In this document: positions 19,752 to 26,281 of the stretch, piece by piece | Numbering within the stretch: position 1 is the stretch's first letter | Layout: each line of letters starts with the position of its first letter | DNA from: a virus | Length of the DNA stretch: 26,281 nucleotides | Reading direction: 5' to 3' (one strand) | IMG/VR virus record: IMGVR_UViG_3300006327_000006 | Location: 1 to 26,281 of that record | The notes under the pieces: model-generated | The model's database searches: none | Told to the model about the DNA's origin: nothing | Seen by the model: only the letters and a program-made list of their open reading frames with translations | Translations under genes and position numbers: made by a program

Positions 19752-20693
19752 CTAGGCGTTATCGCCAATACTGGATGATGCTTCCACACGTTGCAGGCAA
19801 TCTTCACGGAAGATGCCGTAACCAACGAGGTGGTACCAACCAACAGGGTTGAACCGACGCAAAGAGTCGGTCACAGGACCGAACACGATGCTTGGATCAG
19901 CGCCAAAGCCCGGAGCCCGCGAATGCGCCTTAGCAATAGCTTGGCGACCGCAGATAAGGGTTTGGTAAACATCGACATTGCTTGTGCCACCGTCGGCGAT
20001 AAGGCCAGCACGGGGGTTTTCAATGTATTCGATGCCATTGAAGGTACCGATTGAACCTGCACGAACGGGGGCTCCGTCTTGGTACAGTTGGTACTGGATA
20101 ACGTCAGTTACCGCTGTGTCTCCACGAAGATCGTAGGAAACGTCAGGGTGAATGATCGCTACATAGTTGCCATTGTCCCAACCGGGAGCGTTACGGCTAC
20201 GAAGCTGTGCGACGGCTTTACGGCCTTCGGAAGCGGTGTAGTTGTTCGCATCGGTAATTGCGCCACGGCTTGTTTGCCCGACATACGTTACGTTTGTGCC
20301 AGCATTGGCAACATCTGAAACGATTTTGTCGAGCGAGTCAGCCATGTTATAACCAACAATGTTGGCCGCATCAGCGTCAACATTGAGGAATGAAGTTCCA
20401 CGCACCTTGGCGGTTGTGATAACAGCGTTACCGTACTCAGCGAGAGTTACGGTTACTGCGCTATCAGTCAACGCAACAGCGGTAACGTCACTGTTTTCAG
20501 TGAGGGCCGATGTTGCTTGTGCCATGTCAGCGTAGAACGTGAATTGTACACCCGAACCGTTATGGCTCTGGGCTGTTGAACGGACATCAGCGATCATTTC
20601 GAACAGGGGCTGTGAACGCAAAGCGAAATAAGCAACCTGATCGAAGGCCGTTGTTACCTGATCTCCGAGAGTTGTAGTTGTTGTATAAGCCAC
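19752..20693 (-). CDS. Major capsid protein, N4-gp56-like family (313 aa)
   Basis: The product begins AYTTTTTLGDQVTTAFDQVAYFALRSQPLFE and continues YADMAQATSALTENSDVTAVALTD, AVTVTLAEYGNAVITTAKVR, MADSLDKIVSDVANAG, VAIIHPDVSYDLRGDTA and a C-terminal RFNPVGWYHLVGYGIFRE (quoted here in pieces). The central N-x-VxLxEYGxxV..T.K, the IHPDVSYDLR and the GWYxxxGYGIFR signatures are those of the N4-gp56 major capsid family, an HK97-fold branch. The start is GTG at 20693 with AGGA six bases upstream inside an 8-bp hairpin. The gene follows the scaffold gene directly and ends before a terminator-like hairpin, which fits high-level expression. Confidence 0.9.
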   Translation of the reverse strand: MAYTTTTTLGDQVTTAFDQVAYFALRSQPLFEMIADVRSTAQSHNGSGVQFTFYADMAQATSALTENSDVTAVALTDSAVTVTLAEYGNAVITTAKVRGTSFLNVDADAANIVGYNMADSLDKIVSDVANAGTNVTYVGQTSRGAITDANNYTASEGRKAVAQLRSRNAPGWDNGNYVAIIHPDVSYDLRGDTAVTDVIQYQLYQDGAPVRAGSIGTFNGIEYIENPRAGLIADGGTSNVDVYQTLICGRQAIAKAHSRAPGFGADPSIVFGPVTDSLRRFNPVGWYHLVGYGIFREDCLQRVEASSSIGDNA

Positions 20694-20695
20694 GG

Positions 20696-20717
20696 GGAGT
20701 CCTATGGTCAGGACTCC
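20696..20717 (-). promoter_or_regulatory. Hairpin covering the capsid ribosome site
   Basis: On the minus strand GGAGTCCT (20717-20710) pairs perfectly with AGGACTCC (20703-20696) around the loop GACCAT. The AGGA of the second arm is the only ribosome site for the GTG at 20693. When folded, it would hide the site; translation of the scaffold gene, which ends only 15 bases upstream, may open or close it. An alternative reading as terminator is weak because no U-tract follows. Confidence 0.55.
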
Positions 20718-20731
20718 AATGGGTTAGAGAA

Positions 20732-21211
20732 TTAGGTTGCTGCGCCCCACAGATAACCTTCGCTCTCCATCAAAGCACGCAATTCATCTGGATTACTTGT
20801 TGCTTTAATCCGAGCTTCAAGATCAGCTTGTGACACCGGATCTCCGCCTTCTCCGACAGATTGGATTCGTTGTTCTGCCATTAAAACTTCTGGCGGTATT
20901 GCTGTCGAGGCTGGAGGTGGAGCATCTGCTCCCAAGAACCCTGCCGCTGATGCTTCCTGTCGGATAGCTTCAACATCAAGTTCGCCTTCATAACCTTTAA
21001 CAAAATACTTAACACGCGAATCATCAGGGTCGAGCCCTGCTGAACGGAATGTATCTCGACGCTCATAATTAGCTAGCTGTTGAGCAAGCTGGTCACGTTC
21101 TGTACGCAACTCATCTCGTTCGCCTTCTAGCTTACGTCGAAAATTTGGTTTCGATTCGGTTGAACTGTCAGAACCTTCTTCACTGTATCCAGTGGAGTCG
21201 TTTTCTGTCAT
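20732..21211 (-). CDS. Capsid scaffold-like protein (159 aa)
   Basis: AGGTGAG lies seven bases before the ATG. The N-terminus is acidic and disordered (MTENDSTGYSEEGSDSSTES). A basic coiled coil follows (RRKLEGERDELRTERDQLAQ). Then FRSAGLDPDDSRVKYFVKGY and a long Ala/Pro-rich linker lead to VSQADLEARIKATSNPDELR at the C-terminus. This acidic/coiled-coil layout immediately before the capsid gene is that of phage scaffolding or assembly proteins. The motif F.SAGLD.....YF...YEG is common in this group. It guides capsid shell formation and usually leaves the mature head. It probably has the promoter at 21306-21335. Confidence 0.8.
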   Translation of the reverse strand: MTENDSTGYSEEGSDSSTESKPNFRRKLEGERDELRTERDQLAQQLANYERRDTFRSAGLDPDDSRVKYFVKGYEGELDVEAIRQEASAAGFLGADAPPPASTAIPPEVLMAEQRIQSVGEGGDPVSQADLEARIKATSNPDELRALMESEGYLWGAAT

Positions 21212-21305
21212 ATGTCACTCACCTGTCCTGTAACGCATCCCGGCGGTGGCACCGGAGATGGAGGGGTGTCGAATAGCTCACCCGAAGGGCCAGACAACAG
21301 TATTT

Positions 21306-21335
21306 AATATAGAAGGTTTCTATAGTGCAAGTCAA
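21306..21335 (-). promoter_or_regulatory. Sigma-70-like promoter for scaffold and capsid, with palindrome
   Basis: On the minus strand TTGACT (21335-21330) and TATATT (21311-21306) are separated by 18 bases, a good match to a primary sigma promoter. The spacer and -10 contain the palindrome TATAGAAACCTTCTATA, which could bind a repressor or activator. The -35 box overlaps the end of the 471-residue gene (stop at 21332). The leader between here and the scaffold ATG at 21211 is about 90 bases, GC-rich, and contains a CCCTTCGGG stem-loop. Confidence 0.7.
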
Positions 21336-22747
21336 GTACTGGTAGTACCCAAGCCGGTCATACCGCTGCTTGTGCCCAGCAAACCGCTGCGTCCTTTAAA
21401 ACGAGTTGCTCTACGCTCTTGCGCTCGCCGCATATTACCCACATTGCTTGCTCCCCCAAAGACTCCACGGCCTAGTTCGTCGGGGGTTAACCCTTCGTCG
21501 CCTAGCAGATTATTTTGGAGCCCTGCTACGGGAGCAATTCTTGTAGCGATTTCTCTGGCTTGAACATTCATTTTGTTCAGATCTTCAGATAGTTCTCTGC
21601 TGAATACTCTGTTAGGGCCAAGGGCTCTTTCTGAAGCTCCAGCTAATTGTGCTGAAGCGAACTGGCGGCCTCGCTGGGTTATGTTGATAGGTGCTGCATC
21701 TGGACTCCGACGGTAATTCGGGTCAAGGAATGTTGCCACAAGATCGCCGCTGTCGTACTGGTAGTAGTCGGTAAGAGCAGCAATAGTTTCTGCGTCCGCT
21801 ACGTTGACGGCTTGTTCAGCCAAAGTCACTCTGGACTTCCATTCGGATAAAGACACATCGCCTGCTATCAAAGCGTTTACGGACGCAACAGCACTATTAT
21901 TTAAAAACGCTGGGGAGATACCTGCTGTTTCTGCAATCTGGTAATACCCACGTTCCAAATCAATGTATTCAGCTTCTGTTAAAGGTGGGAGTCCGCTGTC
22001 ACGGCGAGATTTCATAGACGGGAAACGAGCATCATATAAAGCTCTGACAGTAGGGTCATCACCGAATCGAAGCTCTGTCAATATTGCGTCAGCGTTTAAA
22101 CCTTGCGAAGCAAGATCTAATGCCCACGGCGCTATATCAGCTAAACCAAATTTTTGTAAGAAACCGCTGACTATCGCTTTAGCTCCAGCGATATTAGCTT
22201 TGGTAAGGAAATCTGAATAGGGATCGTTGCCTCCCCTATTATTATTCTGGTTATTGTTCCTGCTGTTGGGACCATACTCATCGATTATTTGCCAAATATC
22301 TTCTGGGTTTGTAGCATCAGGATTGAAGTTCCATATCTGCCCCGGACCCGGTTGCAGTCCAGTTGTGGGTTGGCCCGGCATACCGGGATAATTTTTTTGA
22401 TCAGGATACAGGCTTCCGTCACGGATACCGGCAATAATTTGTTCGTCGGTCATCCCTAAAATTTCGCGAGCCGCAGCGTATTCCGGTATCCCTTCTGTCT
22501 GCAAAGGGTCGGTGCTACTCGGTGTCTTAACAGGGACAAAATCTCTAGCGCCCTCAGTCTTTGGACCAACGATACCGTCAACAACTAAAGGGACGTAAGC
22601 GTTCCCATCTGCATCGACTTTGCCTGCATTGGCTTCGTTAAGGTCACGTTGCTCTTGTTTTATTACTTCACGTGCAGCCGCACGCTTCTGGGAGGTAGAC
22701 AACCCAGCTTCGTTTGCAGCCCAATTTACTGGATTTTCAATAACCAT
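21332..22747 (-). CDS. Virion protein with PG-binding-like N-terminus (471 aa)
   Basis: The ATG overlaps the previous stop (TAATG). Residues 28-70 resemble a short PG_binding_1 domain: VIKQEQRDLNEAN then LVVDGIVGPKTEGARDF; the DGIVGPKT motif matches DGVVGPKT of the amidase. An Asn/Gln/Gly-rich linker is at about 161-174. The helical rest includes RALYDARFPSMKSRRDSGLP and LTEAEYIDLERGYYQ, a pattern I associate with actinophage minor head or internal virion proteins. No lytic residues are visible. It is probably an internal or ejected virion protein that touches the cell wall during DNA entry; this is inference. Confidence 0.65.
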   Translation of the reverse strand: MVIENPVNWAANEAGLSTSQKRAAAREVIKQEQRDLNEANAGKVDADGNAYVPLVVDGIVGPKTEGARDFVPVKTPSSTDPLQTEGIPEYAAAREILGMTDEQIIAGIRDGSLYPDQKNYPGMPGQPTTGLQPGPGQIWNFNPDATNPEDIWQIIDEYGPNSRNNNQNNNRGGNDPYSDFLTKANIAGAKAIVSGFLQKFGLADIAPWALDLASQGLNADAILTELRFGDDPTVRALYDARFPSMKSRRDSGLPPLTEAEYIDLERGYYQIAETAGISPAFLNNSAVASVNALIAGDVSLSEWKSRVTLAEQAVNVADAETIAALTDYYQYDSGDLVATFLDPNYRRSPDAAPINITQRGRQFASAQLAGASERALGPNRVFSRELSEDLNKMNVQAREIATRIAPVAGLQNNLLGDEGLTPDELGRGVFGGASNVGNMRRAQERRATRFKGRSGLLGTSSGMTGLGTTST

Positions 22748-23721
22748 TACCCTATAACTCCCATAGCTTGACCTAAGTCGTTTACAAGGCTGTAGGCATT
22801 AAGTACTTGTGGCATTGCTTTATCACCTTGCGGCGAGTTCATAAACGCCAAACTTGCATCCCAGCCACTTATTGTCATCGGGCTACCATTCGGATCGGCA
22901 TAGCTTCCGAACTTCATTACCCAGTCGTTGTCGTTGCCACCCCAATCTGGCATATACCCCATGCGTCTGTAAAAGACTTGGTTGTAAGAGTTCATTATGT
23001 CCATCGGGGTTTGACCGGCAAGAATGTCAGCAGCCCATGACGGGTAAAGTCTGGCTGCTTCGTGAGCTAACTTGTTGGTCCATTGTTCTGCTGTTGCTTC
23101 GCCACGTAATGACGCTCGTTGAAACTTTTCGTATTCCGATGGGTCGTAATCTACGAAATATTGTTGTGCTTCTCCAGCCATTGTCGCTTGGTCAATGGCT
23201 ATTGTGCTGCCGGGGAGAGCTTCGACACCAAATTTTAGATCTCCTGATTCTTCAAGGAAATCGTAAATCTGGTCTTCGGTCCAGCCTGATAGCCATGCAA
23301 TTTTTGCGAGTTCTAGGATTTGGTCGTCTTCCCAGTTGAGTTGTAGTTCACCTGCTATACGCTCAATTATTTCGGTGTCTGCTGCGACTAATGATTCTCG
23401 TCGTGTTGTCCAGCTTTCGCTGTCGTCACCGGCGTACCATTCTGATTCTTTTAAGGCTCTGCCTTCTTCAGTATCTCTGTAGTAATCTGTGTTTCGTAAA
23501 AGCGTTTGGATAGCTGAGGCGTATTGCTGCAACCCCATTTCAGTGTCACTTGCATAGCGTTCTTTAAGAACTTCTGCGGCATCCGCAAGATTCCATCCTG
23601 CAAATTCACCGTCTTTGATAGTGGCTTTAGGGTTTCTTTTAACCCACGCAAACATCGCTTGACCCAAATCATTTTCGCGTCTTGCAGTTAAAACATCTAC
23701 AGAATCAACGATATCAACCAT
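22747..23721 (-). CDS. Internal or minor virion protein (324 aa)
   Basis: The ATG lies eight bases inside the end of the previous gene. The product is acidic and largely helical: VLTARRENDLGQAMFAWVKR, LADAAEVLKERYASDTEMGL, TEIIERIAGELQLNWEDDQI, WLSGWTEDQIYDFLEESGDL. It is rich in Trp, Tyr, Asp and Glu and ends in NAYSLVNDLGQAMGVIG. No domain is recognised with confidence. Its place between other large virion genes, upstream of scaffold, and its helix-rich, cysteine-poor composition suggest an internal head or ejection protein. Its amino-terminal half resembles the plan of its 471- and 400-residue neighbours in being helix repeats without an active site. Confidence 0.55.
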   Translation of the reverse strand: MVDIVDSVDVLTARRENDLGQAMFAWVKRNPKATIKDGEFAGWNLADAAEVLKERYASDTEMGLQQYASAIQTLLRNTDYYRDTEEGRALKESEWYAGDDSESWTTRRESLVAADTEIIERIAGELQLNWEDDQILELAKIAWLSGWTEDQIYDFLEESGDLKFGVEALPGSTIAIDQATMAGEAQQYFVDYDPSEYEKFQRASLRGEATAEQWTNKLAHEAARLYPSWAADILAGQTPMDIMNSYNQVFYRRMGYMPDWGGNDNDWVMKFGSYADPNGSPMTISGWDASLAFMNSPQGDKAMPQVLNAYSLVNDLGQAMGVIG

Positions 23722-24916
23722 TAGTCAGAACCTTTAAAAATACTTGATCGAACCTGTCAGACCCACTCTTAGCCAGATCTTCACTAGCCATTTCTTTAAC
23801 TTCACTAGCGATGTAATCCTCTTGGGTATTTTCAGGAATATATTTATCGCCCGGACGTTCCTCCAAGAAATGTCTTTGCATTTGAGGCGTCAAACCTTTA
23901 GCCCACTCAATTACTTCAGGGGAAGCTGACCGCCCAGTCATTGCCTCATACACAGCTACCGCTTTATCTTCTGTAGCTGTCTGTGAAATTGTTGCTACGA
24001 GTCCCGAATCGACAGCCATGTCGAACAGCCGTTCTTGGAAATCCCCGACCGTGTAAGTAAAGCTTTCGTTTTGGGATACGTCAGGGATAAATCTGTCGCC
24101 CAGCATTGTGTACCCATCGGGGCCCAACAACTGGGCTTGGTTCGTCGCATCTCTGGACATTTCCATGATTGCTTCTTGGATATTGCCTCTATCGTAAATA
24201 GCGTCAGGGTTCTCAAACATTTCGTAGCCGAGAACCTTGAACATGTAGGAAGCAGTCTTGTCTCCGACAGCTAGTCCTTCAGCAATTCTTCGCTGTTTGT
24301 CTGGGGTTTGTGCATCATAAATACCCATTGCGTCAGCAATAGTGAAAGGCACATCTTCTTCGACTAGTTCAACGAAGTCGAAGCCGCTTGCTGCCATGTC
24401 TTCTGATTTGCTCCAGCTACGGGTAGCGTTAGCTCCCATTACCTTTTCTGTTATAGGTGACGAGGCAGCGATACCGTAGTAAGCAAGGTCTTCAGTCCCC
24501 AACATTCCTCGGTAATCGTGGCGGCCACCCGGTAACCCAGTAACATTCGGGCCACGTTGTTGAGATCCTTTACCAAATATTGCTGCTTGTGACGGGACAC
24601 GCCACGTTTCAGGATCCATTTCTGACATAAGGAAAGCGTCGGTAACAAGCCATGTTGTGCGCCCACTTGGATGCCTGCCGCCCTGTTCTTCAACGTCGAT
24701 AAACGCATCAACGCTTTCATCGTCTGCTTGTTCTGTAGCTTCTTCGCCTTCGTTAGCTTCAACTAACTTGTTCTCGTCGTCGGAACCTTCGTTCCATGCA
24801 GGCAGAATGTATTCTTCTACGAATGCTTGATTCATCTCTGCCTGATTCATCTCTGCTTGTCCTTGCGCTTCAAAAAATTTTAACGCAGCGTTCCAAACAT
24901 CGTCTAACCAACCCAT
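23714..24916 (-). CDS. Internal or minor virion protein with acidic region (400 aa)
   Basis: The start lies one base after the previous stop, with GAGAG upstream. The N-terminus (MGWLDDVWNAALKFFEAQGQ) is an amphipathic helix followed by a direct repeat (AEMNQAEMNQ, residues 21-30). An acidic zone follows, about residues 44-80 (GSDDENKLVEANEGEEATEQ and more). Later parts are helical with VTDAFLMSEMDPETWRVPSQ, FVELVEEDVPFTIADAMGIY and EAMTGRSASPEVIEWAKGLT. No enzymatic motif is seen. The amphipathic N-terminus and acidic zone fit a protein packed inside the head or ejected with DNA; this is inference. Confidence 0.55.
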   Translation of the reverse strand: MGWLDDVWNAALKFFEAQGQAEMNQAEMNQAFVEEYILPAWNEGSDDENKLVEANEGEEATEQADDESVDAFIDVEEQGGRHPSGRTTWLVTDAFLMSEMDPETWRVPSQAAIFGKGSQQRGPNVTGLPGGRHDYRGMLGTEDLAYYGIAASSPITEKVMGANATRSWSKSEDMAASGFDFVELVEEDVPFTIADAMGIYDAQTPDKQRRIAEGLAVGDKTASYMFKVLGYEMFENPDAIYDRGNIQEAIMEMSRDATNQAQLLGPDGYTMLGDRFIPDVSQNESFTYTVGDFQERLFDMAVDSGLVATISQTATEDKAVAVYEAMTGRSASPEVIEWAKGLTPQMQRHFLEERPGDKYIPENTQEDYIASEVKEMASEDLAKSGSDRFDQVFLKVLTNG

Positions 24917-24917
24917 A

Positions 24918-26281
24918 TCAAACTCTCGTTCTCGGCAAGTTTCCTACTGAAACTGTCGCTATATTACTAAAGAAATAATCGTAGACAGAACCAAAGTCTG
25001 ACTGACGCAGCAAACGCAGTTTCCCAACTTCCCATTGCTGTTGAAGATCAGCGTTGCCTCTATAACTTAATTGCAAGAAATTACGGTTCTGGTTTACCTC
25101 AGCACGTTCAACCATCGCTTGCGCTATCTGGTCGTGCAGTTCTAAATATTGAGAAATAGGCACGATATCAGGCCGTTTCTCAAACGCAGGATCGGCTACA
25201 GCGTCACGGAACCCACGCAGTATTCGTCGTTGTCTTTCTGGATCACCGCCTGCGTTGTATTCCTCGAACCAAAGCGGATTAGTTTCTGCAAGTTGAGCAA
25301 CAAAATCCTGTGTGGATGTAAACAAATCGTAGTTTGCTCGTGCCAAAAGGCTAACTGATCCACCAGCTTCTGCTCTTTCACGCAGTATAGAATCACGAGA
25401 GTTGCGGAATACTCGGAACTCTCGCCACCCGATTGATGTTTGAGCTTCCTTCAAAAGTCCTTTGCTGTCGAGATACTCTCGTTTGCCTTCGATCTTTTCA
25501 AGTCGAGCGACTGCTTCGTTGTATGCGAACTGTACATCTAGTGGGCCAATCTCACCTGTCACCCAACGACCCAACTCTGGGTTTCTGTCAGCAAACTCTT
25601 GATGTTCTTTGATCGCTGCTCGACCTTCAAGGGTTCCTGCAACCACCGATTTAATATTTGTGCGTCGCGCTGTGAAAGCCCACATATCTGGGTGGTTCTC
25701 TAGCAGCCAATCGACTGCTTCTTGGCTTCCATATTCGTCTTGTCGTTTCCAGAAATCAGAGAGTGTGGCCCAGTAAGGAGATTGTTGTTGGAAAGAAACA
25801 GGGAACGCTAGTGAGCGTGCCATAAACATTCCAAAGATATGTTGGACTCGGCGTTCTACTTCGTCAGCAACTTCGTCTTCTGTTATCTGGCCGCCTCTGC
25901 CAACAACGATGCCTTGCTCGGAGAGTTCCGTTAAGTAGCTTTGCAAGACTGTAGCTGCGGTTCGGGCACGCTGATCGGTGTCCATTCCTTTAGCGTTAAA
26001 GAAAGCTTGCGTCCATGAAGGAGTGAATGCGTCTATGAACTGCGTCGCTACGTTGTCGCCTTCGGCTGGGCCATAAGGGAGGCACGCATTAGGAATCCAT
26101 TGCATAAGTTCTGGTGCAACGATCTGTAGTTGTGCAGCACCGAAACAAACGATAGGACCGCCTCCGGGTAAGCCACCTATCATTGAAGCAGAGCCAAGGT
26201 TTAAGTCTACTTTTTGTTCTGCTAAAGCTGAGAAATCGCCAAAGAGTTTGTCGAAGCCCGGTATACGACTCAATGGCCCCG
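24918..26281 (-). CDS. Large virion protein, 5' end cut by the window
   Basis: The frame is open to the right edge: the codons before the first possible start (TTG at 26273) are GGG and CCA, with no stop, so the gene very probably continues outside. The visible 451 or more residues contain GSASMIGGLPGGGPIVCFGA, then helical repeats (TDQRARTAATVLQSYLTELS, RVQHIFGMFMARSLAFPVSF, LEGRAAIKEHQEFADRNPEL, ARANYDLFTSTQDFVAQLAE). The product is rich in Arg, Glu and Gln and lacks clear catalytic residues. It could be the end of a very large internal virion protein, tape measure or ejection protein. The missing part is needed to decide. Confidence 0.65.
   Translation of the reverse strand, partial: GPLSRIPGFDKLFGDFSALAEQKVDLNLGSASMIGGLPGGGPIVCFGAAQLQIVAPELMQWIPNACLPYGPAEGDNVATQFIDAFTPSWTQAFFNAKGMDTDQRARTAATVLQSYLTELSEQGIVVGRGGQITEDEVADEVERRVQHIFGMFMARSLAFPVSFQQQSPYWATLSDFWKRQDEYGSQEAVDWLLENHPDMWAFTARRTNIKSVVAGTLEGRAAIKEHQEFADRNPELGRWVTGEIGPLDVQFAYNEAVARLEKIEGKREYLDSKGLLKEAQTSIGWREFRVFRNSRDSILRERAEAGGSVSLLARANYDLFTSTQDFVAQLAETNPLWFEEYNAGGDPERQRRILRGFRDAVADPAFEKRPDIVPISQYLELHDQIAQAMVERAEVNQNRNFLQLSYRGNADLQQQWEVGKLRLLRQSDFGSVYDYFFSNIATVSVGNLPRTRV

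Overview
The window is part of a tailed double-stranded DNA bacteriophage genome, not a bacterial chromosome. The evidence is the almost gapless packing of genes (stop/start overlaps such as TAATG, ATGA and GTGA), a major capsid protein of the N4-gp56 type, a scaffold-like gene, tail and fibre genes, and a holin/amidase lysis pair. Several products (r1t-like holin, Rad52-like annealing protein, YxxxG-x-Y tail repeats, a tail-end domain seen in actinophages) look most like phages of Actinobacteria. By eye the GC content is in the mid to high forties, so a host of moderate or low GC, such as an aquatic actinobacterium, is a reasonable guess, but this is inference. No terminase, portal, DNA polymerase, helicase or integrase is visible, so the genome continues outside the window. 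The right-hand gene is cut by the window edge.

Left arm, plus strand (about 300-8950): after a structured, GC-richer non-coding stretch (1-299) comes a run of small early genes: unknown proteins, a small HTH protein, a very acidic 53-residue protein, a one-helix membrane protein and a DUF932/TIGR03299-like protein. A recombination block follows: winged-helix-like protein, Cas4-like nuclease, Rad52-like annealing protein, SSB and Hjc-like resolvase. Next are a secreted lytic-transglycosylase-like protein and a probable helicase loader. Past a hairpin terminator, a PAPS-reductase-like ATP-pyrophosphatase appears to have its own leaderless promoter, followed by two tiny ORFs.

Right arm, minus strand (26281 down to 8948): the order of transcription is a large truncated virion protein, three more large virion/internal proteins (one with a peptidoglycan-binding-like motif), then a recognisable promoter with an internal palindrome, scaffold, capsid protein with a hairpin over its ribosome site, terminator hairpin, a tiny basic protein, conserved head/tail proteins, a cassette of three related fibre-like proteins plus a glycine-rich adhesin-like protein, amidase, holin, a repeat-rich tail protein, an FmdB-like zinc ribbon, a connector-like protein, a large tail protein and finally a DEDDy exonuclease. 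The two arms converge at 8948-8951, where the stop codons overlap and no terminator is visible.

The most interesting points are the paralogous fibre cassette with a shared N-terminal anchor motif, the mutually exclusive RNA structures before the DUF932-like gene, the strand-specific 20-bp hairpin at 1165-1210, the capsid translation hairpin, the palindrome in the scaffold/capsid promoter, the apparently leaderless sulfurtransfer-like gene, and two or three separate cell-wall-related modules in different transcription units.
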